64,000 bases of DNA from Calvatia gigantea (GCA_025093985.1 JACAAK010000011.1:2046001-2110000), one strand, 5' to 3'; counted from the stretch's first letter, positions 51,850 through 63,965 are shown. Notes: generated by a model not told the origin, from the letters alone. Program-made: numbers and translations.

Positions 51850-52710
51850 AGGGTTGATATGAATTGCTGTGACAGTGTGAGGTGGCGGGCCCTGGGGAAC
51901 TTCATCCAGGAGTGGACAGTGTGTAAGGTTCGCTCTTCCTTTTACTTCCTAAATCCCAGGTTCGCTCAACTGCCAGTGATTCGTTCGGCACAGCCTTTGA
52001 CATTCCGGGTGGTCGACGATCGGTTCATAACGCCCTTCTCGGTGGTTCTGGGTTATGTTGGTCGTTCGCTTTGGTCTCACCAGTCCAAATTTTTCCCCTT
52101 CAAAACAGCTTGTCCCAAAGTTTCCTGGAGGTTTGTCGCTTGCGTGCCATCTGCAACTCTACGGGATCATTCTCACTGAACTAGCAGTCGCAATCGTTTG
52201 CAAGCAAAGACGGCACAAGGATGCCAAGGAACTGCCGCAGCCAAGGGACGACACTACCTTGTAATCGTTTATCTCCCGAGATGTCGGGGGAAGTTATCCT
52301 CCGAGAGCATGTTGTCCTTAGTTCACTCTGGGTCAGTAAAACTAACGACATATGCCGACATCCTGTGGGTCAATATCATGTCACTGTCAGTAACGAGAGG
52401 AGGAAGGGTCTCCCAACTGGGAAGCCCTTTTCTCATTTTTGTCGACCCCTGACGATCCCCCAGCGTGTCTCGTGCTCAGAAGGTGTGGGAGTGCCCGGGA
52501 GGGAGGGGTGTGGGTGTTCCGTTTTCGGCGGAAGATTGGGTAATGTGAAAGGAGTCGTGGGTGTTTATTTTCGGGGTCGGCTGTGCTCTATTTTAAGATT
52601 CCTTTTTCATTTTGCGCTCGCCCCTTTTTTTTGGCGTTCTTTTCCCCTGGGTCCTTTTGGCAACAACTTTGTCCATGTTATTGGGATGAGAACTAACTGA
52701 CGAACTCTAC

Positions 52711-52984
52711 AGGTAGTGGATACGCCGGGATGATTGATCTAAGCCAGAGCCGAGGAGGGCGGGAGGATGAGAAGTGTGGCGATGTCAAGATCGAATATGC
52801 TGTTAAAAAAGGTATTCGATTTCGGTCTCCGATACTTGGGGATCCTCAGGTACATTCTGAAGATGAGGATGAAGAGGCACGACAGCTGCGGCTACGATGG
52901 AGTAGACGTAAGCAGAGACAGGGTTTTAGCAGGAGTGAGGAACGATGTCAGTTTAGATTCTACGATGTGGAGACAGGAGAGTAG
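52711..52984 (+). other. Possible terminal exon, charged C-terminus
   Basis: After a tctacag acceptor near 52711 the frame is open to TAG at 52982-52984 and encodes a highly charged tail (HSEDEDEEARQLRLRWSRRK). It lies 185 bp upstream of the bZIP start. It may be the last exon of the AT-hook gene, but no continuous exon chain from 51456 could be shown. Confidence 0.35.
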
Positions 52985-53169
52985 TCTGGGGTGTTGACTG
53001 GAGTAGTAGTGGCTGTGCGGGCAGAACAAGAAGGAATGTGATCGAATTTCCAAACCGACGCCGCGTAAGCGTTCGGCTGCTTACATAATCTGTGACTTGG
53101 CTGAGTTTCTTTCGCTGAAGCTGTCTTTGTTGACACAACAAAGCACTTTCACTTTAAGGAGCACATACC

Positions 53170-55654
53170 ATGCTCACCGACAGCGTCCTCGACATCGACC
53201 AGTTCATCAATACTGATCTCTTCGCACAGACTCACTCTTCACCAGCAACGGCGTCCTCTTCACCCTCCTCGCCCGAACAAGGCCTCCTTACTCCGCCCCA
53301 GTCTGTCCCACCCCCCGCCTTTCACGACACCGGCGACGGTCTAGGCTCATCTTTTTCTCTCTTCGATGACGAACTCAAGATCATCGATTCTCTCAACGCC
53401 TCGCCGTATGATTTTCTCAGCGGCAGCTCATCCTCTCTCGATCACTCCATGAGTGGCTACCCCCCACTGGACCTCGGTTTCGGGTCCCTGAGTGGCATGG
53501 CGGGCCTTCACATGAACACGGGCGTCGATATGGACCTCAATATGCCCATCCTACCCATCCATAGTGACGCCCTCCAGCAAATGTCAATCGATCCACAGCT
53601 TATGGACACCCCCGCCTCCGCAGCCCCCATCAGTGACTTTGGTGATGAAGATGAAGATCACGAAGGCGATGATGAGCAGAGCAGCCAGAACACAAGTGTT
53701 GGCGCGTCACCTGCTTCATCTGCCTCCTCCCCCACTGAAAAGGAGGGGGAGCGTGAAAGACTGACTTTGACCATTGCGCCCGTCAAAGTTGGTGGACATG
53801 GCAAAGCGAGACGAGGCACTGTTCAGAGCGGTGGTGTTGTCAAGAAAACCGCCATGAATTCTCTTCTTCGCGACAAGGAAAATGCTATCTCATCTGCTGT
53901 GTTTTCATCAGGCGCCCGCAGTGCGGCTTTGGCGACTGTTGCCACGAGTGCATCTCCTACTGCTCTTCCATCACCTGATCCCACCAGCCCTACTATATCT
54001 ACAACTGGCAAGAGCCTTCCCAAACCTCCAACGATACTTAAAGCCTCATCCAAAAAAGGCAAGTCGAAGGAGGGTGACGAAGATGATGACGATGATGTGC
54101 CCCAAGACTGGCGCCCCTCTCCAGAAGTTTTCGCGAAGATGACAAGCAAGGAGAAACGCCAGCTCCGCAATAAGATCAGCGCAAGAAATTTCCGTGTCAG
54201 GCGAAAGGGTCAGTTTTTTTGAAAAAAATTTTTTTTGCGAATTTCTTTTCGTTGCTCATATTCGCAATTAGAATATATCACTACCCTCGAGGGTGATATC
54301 GCTGAACGAGATAGGCTCTTGGAGGCTATCCGATCCGAACTCGGATCGACGCAATCCGAGAATCTGGCTTTAAGGCAAGAAATTACAGCTTTGAAGAAAA
54401 TCTTATTGGAAGGTCGGGGCTCAGCGGATCTCCCGTTGCTCAACCTCCCTCCCCCAGCGCCCTTGCCTGTTGGACTACCCGCTGCCGTCGCCTCCTCCGC
54501 CGCCAACCCCGTTACTTCTTTGTCCGAAACCATGGTACCTTCGCCGCCGACCACTCCGACACCCCATCAACAAGCCAACGCTACCGTTGCAACGAATTCG
54601 GCAACCAACCCATTCGCCCCGAACACCCAGAAAGATCTCCCATCATCTCCCACGTCACGTCCCTTCTGGGGTGGACAGCATCAATCGCTCTTGGGTGGTA
54701 TGGGCGGTATCACACCTGTTCATACTGCCTTGGTCCCCGAGGTCAATGTTGGATCGTGGGGCTTCAACGCCAAGAAAGTCTTGGGTGACAGCACGGGTAC
54801 GAATATCAACCCATTGTTGAACGCTATTGGCGCAGGTGTTGCTGGTGCAGCAATGAGGAAGAAGGAAGACGAGAAATTGAAGTTGACCGGGTTCGACGCC
54901 TTTGCGGATGCAAACCTGTTTACTATGAAGTCACTCGATGCGTACGTTGATATCTTTTACCTTTTCACGCTCACCATGCTCACGCTTAAGCAGTTATCGC
55001 ATGCACCTCTGGGGTAAGATGGCAGCCCAACACCAACCTCAACAACATATGCTCCCCCAACAACAAGCTTCTCAACATCAACTCACAGGACCGGCCGCCA
55101 GTTTCCGTCCCGCGCACTTCGTTGCTCCATCCCTTTCGCCCAAGGCTACACTTGCCTCTCTTATCTCCGGAAAACCTTCTACCTCGACAAATCCCTTCGG
55201 GCTACTCACCCCACCCGATTCTCCGAGATTGGGTGCTCAGTCTACAAAGGCTCTACCGCCTTCCCAGCCTTCTTCCTCGTCACAATCGGCGCAACAGAGA
55301 GAGAGGGAAGCACAAGCGGCGGTCTTGGCTGTCGTTGCTTCTCAAACCTTGCTCAAGAAGTTGGGTGGTGCGTTCTGGGATGCGTTTTCTGGCTCTTCCT
55401 CTTCCTCTTCTGCTGCTTCGAATTCAGCAAGGAGTTGGGATGCGGATAAAGTTCGGAAGGTGTTGGAAGGGAAGGCTGTTGTGAAGATCGTGGATGTTGA
55501 ACCTACTCCGGCTCCTCCCGCCCCTGCAACACCTGTTACGCTGGCAGCGTCTCGATGCTGTGAGGAGGTCAAATGCACTGTTAGTGAAATTTTGGAGGAG
55601 AGTATGAGGAGTTTGACGTTGGGCAAAGGGAGTGGTACGTCGAGGAGGCATTAG
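53170..55654 (+). CDS. bZIP transcription factor
   Basis: Exons 53170-54208, 54272-54941 and 54994-55654, 789 residues, phases consistent; introns 63 and 52 nt. The start is ATG 53170 (MLTDSVLDIDQF). The N-terminal ~320 residues are acidic and Ser/Pro-rich and probably activate transcription. The basic region KRQLRNKISARNFRVRRK has the Asn-x7-Arg contact pattern. The first intron splits exactly after it, and exon 2 opens with EYITTLEGDIAERDRLLEAI, the start of the leucine zipper, continuing through ENLALRQEITALKKILL. The middle and C-terminal parts are Pro/Gln/Ala-rich, with a conserved-looking FWGGQ and WGFNAKKVLGD. It should bind DNA as a dimer in the nucleus; the ARNFRVRRKEYI type is fungus-wide, but I cannot assign a named orthologue. 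Confidence 0.9.
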
Positions 55655-56235
55655 AGTGTTGGGGTGTGGTAATAGATTGTAAAGGTGATTTGCATTGGTT
55701 TTCGGTTCGCATCTGTGGCATATACATTGATTAGTTGATACATATATACATTTACACGCTCATTTCTTCTCATAATTTTCTTTTTCTTTTTTCCGCTTTC
55801 CGTACCTCCGTTTTCCCATTGGGTGCTATCCAGCTCGCCTTCCCGTAGTAATAATTCTAGGACGATCTTCCTTCGTTGATCGAGTACTACCGTCGTCCTC
55901 TTACTCCCCTCTCCAATTGCTACACCAATATCGACAGAGAACGATGCTTTACCCCTGTATCGCTGGTCTGACATCCTTGACCGCCTCTCTTTCTCCGCTT
56001 TCGCCACTACTTCCCGGCATTCCAAATCGTTTTCTGATAGCGTAGCACATCCATACATCCTGACCTTTTTCGTGTCTCTTCCGTGTAGTTTCTCTTTGTT
56101 TAGTTCGTCGATCCTGTTCTGGTAGTGAAAGAAAGCAAATAAAATTTCTGAACCTCGATTCGCAAGCATGGGTTTAATATCCGATTCATCCAACATATTG
56201 ATTGTTACGAGCTTACTTGGATAATTCCAGGACAC
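55655..56235 (-). CDS. Doubtful ORF, no recognised family
   Basis: A minus-strand frame of about 194 codons without stops, just downstream of the bZIP gene and convergent with it. It includes NRIDELNKEKLHGRDTKK and a Lys/Arg-rich middle part. The first codon of the open frame is GTG; the first ATG is about 13 codons in (MLDESD). Its length is unusual for chance but no domain, intron or promoter supports it. It could be the last exon of a gene whose other exons lie to the right. Confidence 0.3.
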
Positions 56236-56769
56236 TTTCGCTCCGTCTTTTTGGGAGCGCCGTGCTGGAAGTTGTTGGAATCAGTGATGTCACGTAAGAT
56301 CAAACTCCTCCCTGTTGCCTCGCATAGTACACATGGTGTCGTAGTTATATACCTTATCCCTCCCTACTTAGTTTACCCCGCTCGTTTGTACCCCTCCACT
56401 GTGCCGAATATCATCCGTGCTCGTAGTTCCCCTCCTTTTTCCTTCAGAAGTCTGAGCTTACGAGGATGCACAGAGTCAGACAGAGGGAATGCCAGAGGCC
56501 TTGGGCCCGGTGACGTCGAAGTTGTTCCTGGCACCATACCTGCACTGTCTCGCATGTGGCGAATCACCACCCACATTCACGGGCACTTCAAGGCCCAATA
56601 TTCAATATTCAATACTGTACTAAAATAGATCATCCCCTTTTAAGTGGCTTAAGTCTCTGGGAGGCCTGCGGGGCTCTCTCCTTTTATTGACACCCAGTGC
56701 GGCCGTGACACGCACTCGGAATGTGACAACCTTACACTGCCACCTACGCTAGATTTCCTCGCAACCACA

Positions 56770-57024
56770 ATGTCCGTCAGCGGAAGCTTATTCTCACATG
56801 ACGAAAATCCCGACTACAAGGAATCCCTTATCAACTTTAACTCCCAAGAAGAAGAAATCGGTTTACTTCTACAAAAAATCGAAGCATTTGATATTTATGA
56901 TCACGGGAACCGAGTCCATCTCCTGCTTCGGTTGAACGACATTCAGTCATCTACCAGATGCCTGCCAAACGAGATTCTGGCAGATATCTTTTATCGTATC
57001 GTTGACGACAAGAGGTCCAAATAC
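56770..57024 (+). pseudogene. F-box protein gene, truncated by a solo LTR
   Basis: ATG 56770 opens a frame typical of agaricomycete F-box proteins: an N-terminal coiled segment (SQEEEIGLLLQKIEAFDIYD), then CLPNEILADIFYRIVDD, the F-box start (LPxEIL-xIF) that binds Skp1 in SCF ubiquitin ligases. The solo LTR enters at 57025, and the frame ends 15 codons further inside it. After removing the LTR and one target copy, the frame continues only to a TGA at 57569-57571. So the gene was already incomplete, or an intron followed here; no downstream F-box gene body (LRR or similar) is present. Confidence 0.65.
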
Positions 57025-57535
57025 TGTTATGACTTCTAATCTAGCATTACCCTCTTACGGACATCTTTCCTTTCCTGGTCCTTCTTTATTTAATATCCCT
57101 GTATGTACTATTAGTCTGCTTCTTTCTGTTGCCTTGTTTTGTCTCTTTGTGTCGCCATCATTCCTCCTCCCACCTTATATAGTGATCCATCTTTTTATAG
57201 CTCCTTCTCTCCCTATATGGTGCATGTTCAACACATGCACATATCCTTTGTCCATTATCTTTCTTCCGACTTATCTAGTATAAGTAGCTAGTTAGATACT
57301 CATTGTAGTAGACAGTTTGAACTGGCTACCAGCCTCTTGCCTTACCACAATCCTTTTGCCTGAACTAAGGCTTCATCTATCAGAGATATCACCTTCGTTC
57401 TTGACTGACTATATATAGAGACAAGTCCCTGAGTGGATCCCCTCTATACATAGATCCCCACATCAACTCTATTGGGAGTAAGTCTGTATAGACACCTATG
57501 GAGAAGACAACCTCAAGGTGAGTGTGCATATAACA
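57025..57535 (+). repeat. Solo LTR of the gypsy family seen at 12141
   Basis: TGTTATGACTTC to GCATATAACA, 511 bp, homologous over its length to 12141-12655. It is flanked by a perfect 5-bp target duplication, aatac at 57020-57024 and at 57536-57540. It is thus the product of an insertion followed by LTR-LTR recombination, and it disrupts the F-box gene. Confidence 0.93.
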
Positions 57536-57716
57536 AATACACCCATCCACAATCTTGTTGAAGGAACTCATTTAAGGGTGACATGGTGACATTAGAGGGG
57601 TAAACAAGTGAGGTACAGTTGATGTAGACTACAATGTTATATAGGGGGGGCATGTAATCAGTGAGGCTCAACAGGCCAGAGTTTGTCTATCTAGCATGAT
57701 GTCACAGATTCCAACA

Positions 57717-57940
57717 AATCTGTCATTGGTGCAGTCTCAAGCCACTGGACTGTTGTTTGGAACATGTCAAACCTCTGGACATAAATCAAATAGAACCTCC
57801 TCACCATGTTTGTTGGCAGCTATGGCCCTCTGCTCAAGACCTACTTGGATAATTCTGGTTCCCTTCCGGTCACCATTGGGTTCAGTACAGACAAATCCAG
57901 GCAGATGGAGGAAGGTGATAGGAATATATTCATGGATATA
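57717..57940 (-). pseudogene. Degenerate coding remnant at the gypsy insertion point
   Basis: On the minus strand one frame is readable from the gypsy LTR border to about 57660: YIHEYIPITFLHLPGFVCTE, then NGDRKGTRIIQVGLEQRAIA and EEVLFDLCPEV, with TGA codons at two internal places (before HVPNNSPVA and before DCTNDRF). Composition and regularity look like real protein. I do not recognise the family; it may be part of another mobile element or a host gene into which the right-hand gypsy inserted, with the remainder beyond the window's right edge. Confidence 0.45.
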
Positions 57941-58245
57941 TGTTATGACCTTAGTCTGATAAGACCTCAGGTTACAGCTTAGGCTAAGTCTTGAGGGCGA
58001 GTAAGGGAAGAGGAACTAGATGGTTAAGCATACAGAATACATGAGTATGTATGTACACTTAAATACTACAAGAACATCCAGTTGAATGGATGGGGAACTA
58101 CATGAAACATCCGATAGGAATGGTGTTGTAGTTAGTTGGAGTCATACTCAGAGATCGCTCAGTAGGAAATAGCTGAAACAGGTACACAGGAGATAGGAAT
58201 GTAGATGAATAAGGAACACGATATGATCGGTGAAAGTTCACAACA
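57941..58245 (-). repeat. 3' LTR of the right-hand gypsy (305 bp)
   Basis: The plus strand reads TGTTATGACCTTAGTCTG at the left and ends GTTCACAACA. The left end matches the sequence at 63983-64000 except for two adjacent bases. The right end abuts a polypyrimidine run (ccccccaattagg) that is the polypurine tract on the sense strand. Confidence 0.85.
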
Positions 58246-58261
58246 ATACCCCCCAATTAGG
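58246..58261 (-). promoter_or_regulatory. Polypurine tract of the right-hand gypsy
   Basis: The sense strand reads taattggggggtat immediately before the LTR, beginning almost at the stop codon of the extra ORF. Confidence 0.7.
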
Positions 58262-58263
58262 CT

Positions 58264-59253
58264 TCATGCCTCAGGAAGCTCATCGAAGTCTCCGTTTACT
58301 ACTGTGGTGGCGAGTGCTTTTTTAGTGGCGGCAATGAGGAACTTTCCTTCATTGGAGTGCGCTAAGAAGACAGGTGAGTGGCTTTGTCCATCTTGCCGGA
58401 TAGGGACTGGGACGCCGTTGTATGGGAAGTCAGTGGTAGTGGAGCTGTCCCAATAGTTCTTGACTATCGAGTTCCAATAGTGTTGGTCCTTTTCTTGTCC
58501 TGGTAACACAGTGTGGAATCTTGTGGGTGGAAGAAAAACCGATACGAGTTGCGGCAGTGTGATGGTTTTAATGAAACAGCAGAGGGTGTTGACTTCTTCT
58601 TTCATTAAAACTGTGGCTCCTTTGTCCATAGGGGTATCAGCATGGGTTAGTGGTGTGGGGTTAACGGTGTCATGTAGTTTGGAAAGGGTGATATGAATCC
58701 TGTCGACCAAGGTGTTGATGTTGGGGTCTTCATTTGACTTGTCCCTTCCAAGTAATTTCATAGCTATGTCGGTGAGTTCTAGGAATATGTTGGTGATGTC
58801 GAGGTGGTTAAAGACCTCAAGGCCCAAGTCGATTCAGCTTTGGAGCCCTTGGACGTGATCTTTTTCATTAGGAGTGAGGGTGGACTGGTCTAGTACTCAG
58901 AAGATGGCGGGAATATGCTGGTTGGTGGAAGAGGAGGCATTAGTGAATCTGGCATACATATCAGCGAAGGTGATGCAAGCAGTGGCGAGGGTAATGTGTC
59001 AGTTTACTACCAGTCATTTGTTCTGGGCAGTAATGTTTTCAATTTCGCTGTTGGTTGCCTTGTCGACATCTTTGAGTAAGACTTCAAGGAGGCCTTGTGC
59101 AGGGGATGGTGTTTTAGCGAGATTGAAGTGGGTTCCCTGGGGGGCAGGTGCTCGGCTGTTGCCTGGTTCAGGGAATGGAAGGGAGGAGATTCTGGTGGGT
59201 GTGGGATGGACGAGGGAGTCGATAGCAATACGGTTAGATTGGGAGGCAGGCAT
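58264..59253 (-). pseudogene. Extra ORF downstream of pol, right-hand gypsy
   Basis: One frame of about 330 codons from ATG 59251-59253 (MPASQSNRIAIDSLVHPT) to TGA 58264-58266, which falls just before the polypurine tract. It is interrupted by four TGA codons (at 59014-59016, a few codons beyond, near 58900, and near 58828). The protein is mainly helical with no zinc knuckle, signal peptide or membrane segment: VFNHLDITNIFLELTDIAMK, DRIHITLSKLHD, LPQLVSVFLPPTRFHTVLPG. Its ATG lies 24 nt after the pol stop in the same frame. Its position matches the extra ORF of the plus-strand gypsy, but no sequence similarity was noticed. Function unknown. Confidence 0.7.
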
Positions 59254-59277
59254 GTCTGTTTAGTTTCTCTGTCTGGG

Positions 59278-62200
59278 TCATTTGTTTGATGCTTTTTTGT
59301 GTTTTCTGCCCCCACTTTTATGGATATCCTCTGGATGCCTTTTTAGGTAGTCTCTTATGGCGTCTTTCGCATTTTCTAAATTGGACTCTGCTGTCCATGT
59401 ATCTTCTTCATTACTGTACCCTTTCCAATGGACCAGGAATTGATAAACCCTTCCTCGTTTTCACCGTCTGTGGATCTCCTCCACTTCGTATTCTTCTTTA
59501 TTGTTGATGATCACTGGGTCTAGCACTGATGGCTGTTTTTGGCTTGGGAACTCTGCCTGGTGCGCTGGTGACAGGAGTTGTTCATTGAATACATCATGGA
59601 TGGCCCATCCGTCTGGTAGTGTCAGGCAATATGCTGCTTCTCCTATCTTTTCCTTAATAAGGAAAGGACCATACTGTTTTTGGCTTAGCTTCTTTGATGA
59701 TTGATTGGTATGGATGTTGGTGTTTTCCAACCATACTTTATCTCCTATTTGATATGTGCTGGCGTGGGTTCTACTGCAGTCGTGTTGTTGTTTCATCTTT
59801 TCTTGGTATGTCCATAGTGCTGATGAGGCATTGTCTCAGGCAGCCTGTAATTGTTCCAAGAATGCTGTGGCAACAGGATTGTTTCTTGTCAGATTGTTCT
59901 TGTCTTTCCATGGATTTCTTCCATAGTTTAGGAAGAATGGCATTTCCTGTGTTCCTCCGTATTGCTTGTCATTGTACTGGAATTCTGCGATAGGGAGCTA
60001 TTCTGTCCAGTTGTCCTGGTCATAGTTGCAATACAGACGGATGTAGGTTTCCACTTCTCTGTTAATGCGTTCGGTTTGTCCATCTGTTTGTGGATGGTAT
60101 GCTGTTGATAGATTTCATTCGATGCCAAGGCCCTTGAATAACTCCTTGGTGAATTCTGATGCAAATTGAGGTCCTCGGTCACTGAGTACTTTCCTCAGTA
60201 GTCCATGTAGCTTCTATATTTCATCTTGATATATCTTTGCGATATCTTTAGATGAAGCATCCATGGTTGTTGCTGAGAGTTGTATTATCTTTGTGAAGCA
60301 GTCCACGGTGACTAATATAGCGTCCTTTCCTTTGGACTCTGGTAGTGGTCCGATCATGTTGACACTGATTTCTTCCTATGGTCCATTTGGTACTGGGAGA
60401 GGATGTAGTGGTGATTTGAGCAGTGTTGTTCTTGACTTGTTTCTTTGGCAGGCTTGGCACCCTCGGATATATCTTTTTACATCTTTTCGTATTGATGGCC
60501 ACCAGTAGTCTCGACTGATTAGTTCGGTCATTCTGTGTTGTCCTGGGTGTCCTGCATCTGGGATGTTGTGGTACTGTATTAGGATTTCTTCTTGTAGTTT
60601 CCGGTCAGGTGGGATGTATCCGCTATTCTGTTTGTAGATTATTCTGCCATCTTCAGTGAGTTGGGATCCTTGCTTCTTTAGTTTAGTTAGGACTATTGTT
60701 TCTCATTGGGTTCAGCTTCGAATTTGTTCTAGGAAGTTTGGTTCAATGAATAATTCTGCTCATAAGAGTACTGTGCTGTCTGTGCCTTCTGTCTGTAGCC
60801 AACTTTCCCGAACCATGGTGACTAGTTTGTCTTCTTGTTCTTCTGGCATTTGGTGGATTCAGGATAGTAGGTCGGCTTTTGTGTTTGTCTTTCCTGGTAC
60901 ATGTCATAGTGTGAAGTTGTAGTCTTGCAGCTGTAGATACCACCATGCTTGTCATCCATTTAGTTTCTGTGGCTCTCAGTAATACTTCAGGTTTTCGTGA
61001 TCCGTCCAGATTTCGAATTGTTCTTCAGCATCTAAGAGGTAGTGTCTCCATTCCTTCAGGGCATGGACAATGGCTAGCAACTCTTTGTCGTATATTTCAT
61101 AGTTTCATTCTGCTGGCGATAGGGTTCGTAATGTGAAAGCAATAGGGTGCCATTTCTCTTCCTGCAACTGTGAAAGTACCCCCCCTAATGCATAGTCTGA
61201 TGCATCGACTTCTACTCGGAATTGGCCATATCTTTGTGGCAATGTCAGGACAGGTTCTTCGGTGATACATCTCTTGAGTTGGTTGAATGAGTCTTGGTGC
61301 TCTTGTGTCCATTCCCATGTGGCTGCTCCTTTGAGTTTGTTTAGGGGTCCTGCGATCATGCTAAAGTTTTTGATGAAATGCCAATAGTAGTTTGCAAAAC
61401 CCAAGAACCTTTCGACCCCTTTGGTGTTTTTGGGTTCAGGCCATTCCTGTACTGATTTTACTTTGTCTTCTTCCATCTCAATTCATTCATGTCCTACCCG
61501 AACTCCTAGCATTGGGATTTCTTCCGCATTGAAGATACACTTGGTTCGTTTGAAGCATAAATTGTATTGGGCTGCTCGTTCCAGGAATCGTACTGTTCAT
61601 TCCTTCAGTTGCTCTTTAGTGTCTCCCGGAATGGCAAAGTCATCCATGTAGTTTATGATGTCTCTGTTTTGCAAAAGGTCATGGAAGATGCTTGTCATCA
61701 TTCTGGAGAACGTTCCTGGTGAGTTGCTTAGGCCAAAATACATGACTGTTGGTTCGAAGAGTCCTTTATTGGTGAGGAAGGTGGCTTTCCATTCGTCTCC
61801 TTCTTTGATCCTGACATTGTTGTATCCCCAGATGATATCCAATTTATTGAAGTATTTTGCCTTTCCAAGCTTGTCGATTACTTCACCAATTCTTGGCAAT
61901 GGTGTCTTGTCTTTGATTACCATGTTGTTTAGCCATCTGTAGTCTTGGATTAGCCTTTTGGATCTGCCTTTCTTGGGAATGAAGAAAGTTGGTGCTGCAT
62001 ATGGGGATTTTGATGGCTGTATTCGTCCTGATTCTAGGTTTTCCTTGATGAATGACTTGAGTTCATCCTGTTCTTTGATCGTCATGTTGTATGTGCCTGC
62101 ACTTATTTCCTTTGGAACATCTTTGGTCAGGACTATCTTGTGGTCCCACTTGGTTCATTCTGGGAGCTTGTCAAATGTTGTTTTGTTGAACAGGTGCGTG

Positions 62201-62780
62201 AATGGTTGTATGTAGTCTGGTAGGTCTTCCAGCTTGGTCGGGTCTGGTTCGTCTTCTTCCTTCCATAGGTCTTCTGTAGTGGCTATGCTTTGTATTTTTT
62301 TGGTGATAAGAATGTTCTGGTGGGGGAATTTGCAGCCTGGTGGGCATCGGGTGAACTTGATTTCTCCGTTGTTCCAATCTACCTCTGGGTTATGTTTGAC
62401 TAGCCAATCATGTCCTAGGAAGACTTCTGCTCTGTCTTGTAGTTGCACGACTGAGGCTTCAATTTGCTCCTTATGTCCCTGGATGTCAATGTTGATTGTG
62501 GCGGTCTCTGTTACTCTTCCACCTTGGTTAGGTGTCCTGTCTGCATTTAGTACCAAAATTTGTTGTTCCAATTTCCGGGTAGGAAGTCTTTCTTCGTCTA
62601 CCAGTTTTTTGCTGATGCTGCTGGTTGTACACCCTGAGTCTACGATGGTGTTGACTGTTATCTCCTTCCTTGCCATTTGTATTTTTCCTTTTAGATTTAG
62701 TTTACGCTTTCTTCTCTGAGGAATTGTATAAAATTTGTCTGATATCCTAGATACAAGCTTTTTGACTCTCGAGGTAGCGC
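59278..62780 (-). pseudogene. gypsy pol: protease, RT, RNase H, integrase, chromodomain
   Basis: One frame with about 14 TGA and three TAG premature stops, ending at TGA 59278-59280. Motifs: protease IVDSGCTTSS; RT SPYAAPTFFIPKKGRSKRLI, catalytic YMDD (INYMDDFAIPG), and an RT core (61597-62085) that is uninterrupted; RNase H DASDYALGGVLSQ and [13 protein letters not shown]; integrase finger GHPGQHRM … CQACQRNK; second and third catalytic residues in VLSDRGPQF and [10 protein letters not shown]; a module GPFLIKEKIGEAAYCLTL; and a chromodomain YEVEEIHRR…VYQFLVHWKGYSNEEDTW with a TGA after the Arg pair. The first catalytic Asp of integrase reads Asn (ISVNMIGPLPES), a G to A change. Stops in LS-stop-I, L-stop-HVPGK and [15 protein letters not shown] fall at positions that are Arg in relatives. 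Confidence 0.88.
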
Positions 62781-63902
62781 CTACTCGAAGTCTTCAGAAA
62801 AATCCTTCCCTTCTTCATTGGTAGCCTCCTCTACTCCTCAGACTTGGATCTTCTTGGGTACAGTGCAGGCTTTGGCTATGTGCCCCTTTTTTCTGTAGTT
62901 GTAGCATATTAACCCCTTGGGCTTTTTGCAATCCTTGGCAATGTGGCCAAAAATGCCACAGTTGTAGCACTTCAGTTCTCCTTTGTCATTAAAGATGTGG
63001 CGCCTGCTTCCTATCTCCATGGGTTCACCCATTTCTCCATAGGTGGTGCCAGTGTTCGTTTTCCTGTCTCCTCGGTATTCAGATGCTTCATATCCTTGTC
63101 TGACAGACAATATGGCTTCTTTCCATTCTATATATGTGTCTGGTCTGGCTGAAGGTGGATAGCCTGTGATTGTATGTATGATATCTTGTTGGGTGTTCTT
63201 CCTTAGTAGGAACATGGCGTGCTTGCTATCGGTCTTGGCTTTGCTTTTCAGCACTTTGAATTTGATTAGGTAGTCAGCAGTATTTCGGTTTCCTTGTTTG
63301 AATTTTTTGATCTGCCATTCCGCTTTGCTGTTTGAGGCGTTGTCTGAGAAGGTCCTTCTAAATTCCTCGGAGAAGACTTTCCAGTCTACTGAATCTTCAG
63401 ATTCCAGGATGGCTGGTGCTCTCATAGCTGCATATGCTCCTGCAGTTCCTCCTCACAGTCTGGCTAGAACTGCTATGGCTTTATCATCTGCTGAGACTAT
63501 CTTGTTGAATTTCATGAAGAGCATCATTGCTCTCCACCAGTCATCGAACTTGGTGCAGGTGCCGTCGAAAAATCCCAGGTCTGGCACTAAGCCTTTCCCA
63601 CTGGGCATTGTTGCGGGTACTACTGCATTGTCAGTCATGTTGGAGTTGGTTTCTGATTCTGTTTCTGTTTTGTCTGAGCTTGATTCATCTGATTTCTCCT
63701 GGTGGGCTATCTCTTCCTCTGCTAGGTCGAGTTCGTTTAGAAGTTCTGATAGTACTTCTTCTTCTGCTGGGTTTGCTCCGGGTTCATCATGTGTTTCTTC
63801 AGGTACTTCGGGGTTCTCTGTTTCTTCTTCGTCTAATGTTTTGGATTCGTTGTCAGTGACTTCGAGATTTGGTTCTCTATATTTGTCTGGGTTCAAGCTC
63901 AT
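62781..63902 (-). pseudogene. gypsy Gag
   Basis: ATG 63900-63902 (MSLNPDKYREPN) opens an acidic N-terminus, then a capsid-like domain (PDLGFFDGTCTKFDDWWRAM, WKVFSEEFRRTFSD, KKFKQGNRNTADYLIKFKVL) and two zinc knuckles. The first, CYNCGIFGHIAKDC, is intact CX2CX4HX4C. The second reads CYNYRKKGHIAKAC, with its second Cys changed to Tyr. TGA codons at 63453-63455 and 62838-62840 interrupt the frame; the natural end is probably the TAG at 62781-62783. Pol follows in a different frame, so the intact element would have used frameshifting. Confidence 0.85.
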
Positions 63903-63965
63903 ATACTAGCTCCTAGATTGCTTTTGTTCAGGCCTGTTTTCAGCCTACTCCTTGCAAGGTGAGGT

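Noticed and set aside
60248..60502. Lys/Thr-rich minus-strand ORF within the gypsy integrase
   Set aside because: The conserved integrase motifs are in another frame; this is a shadow.
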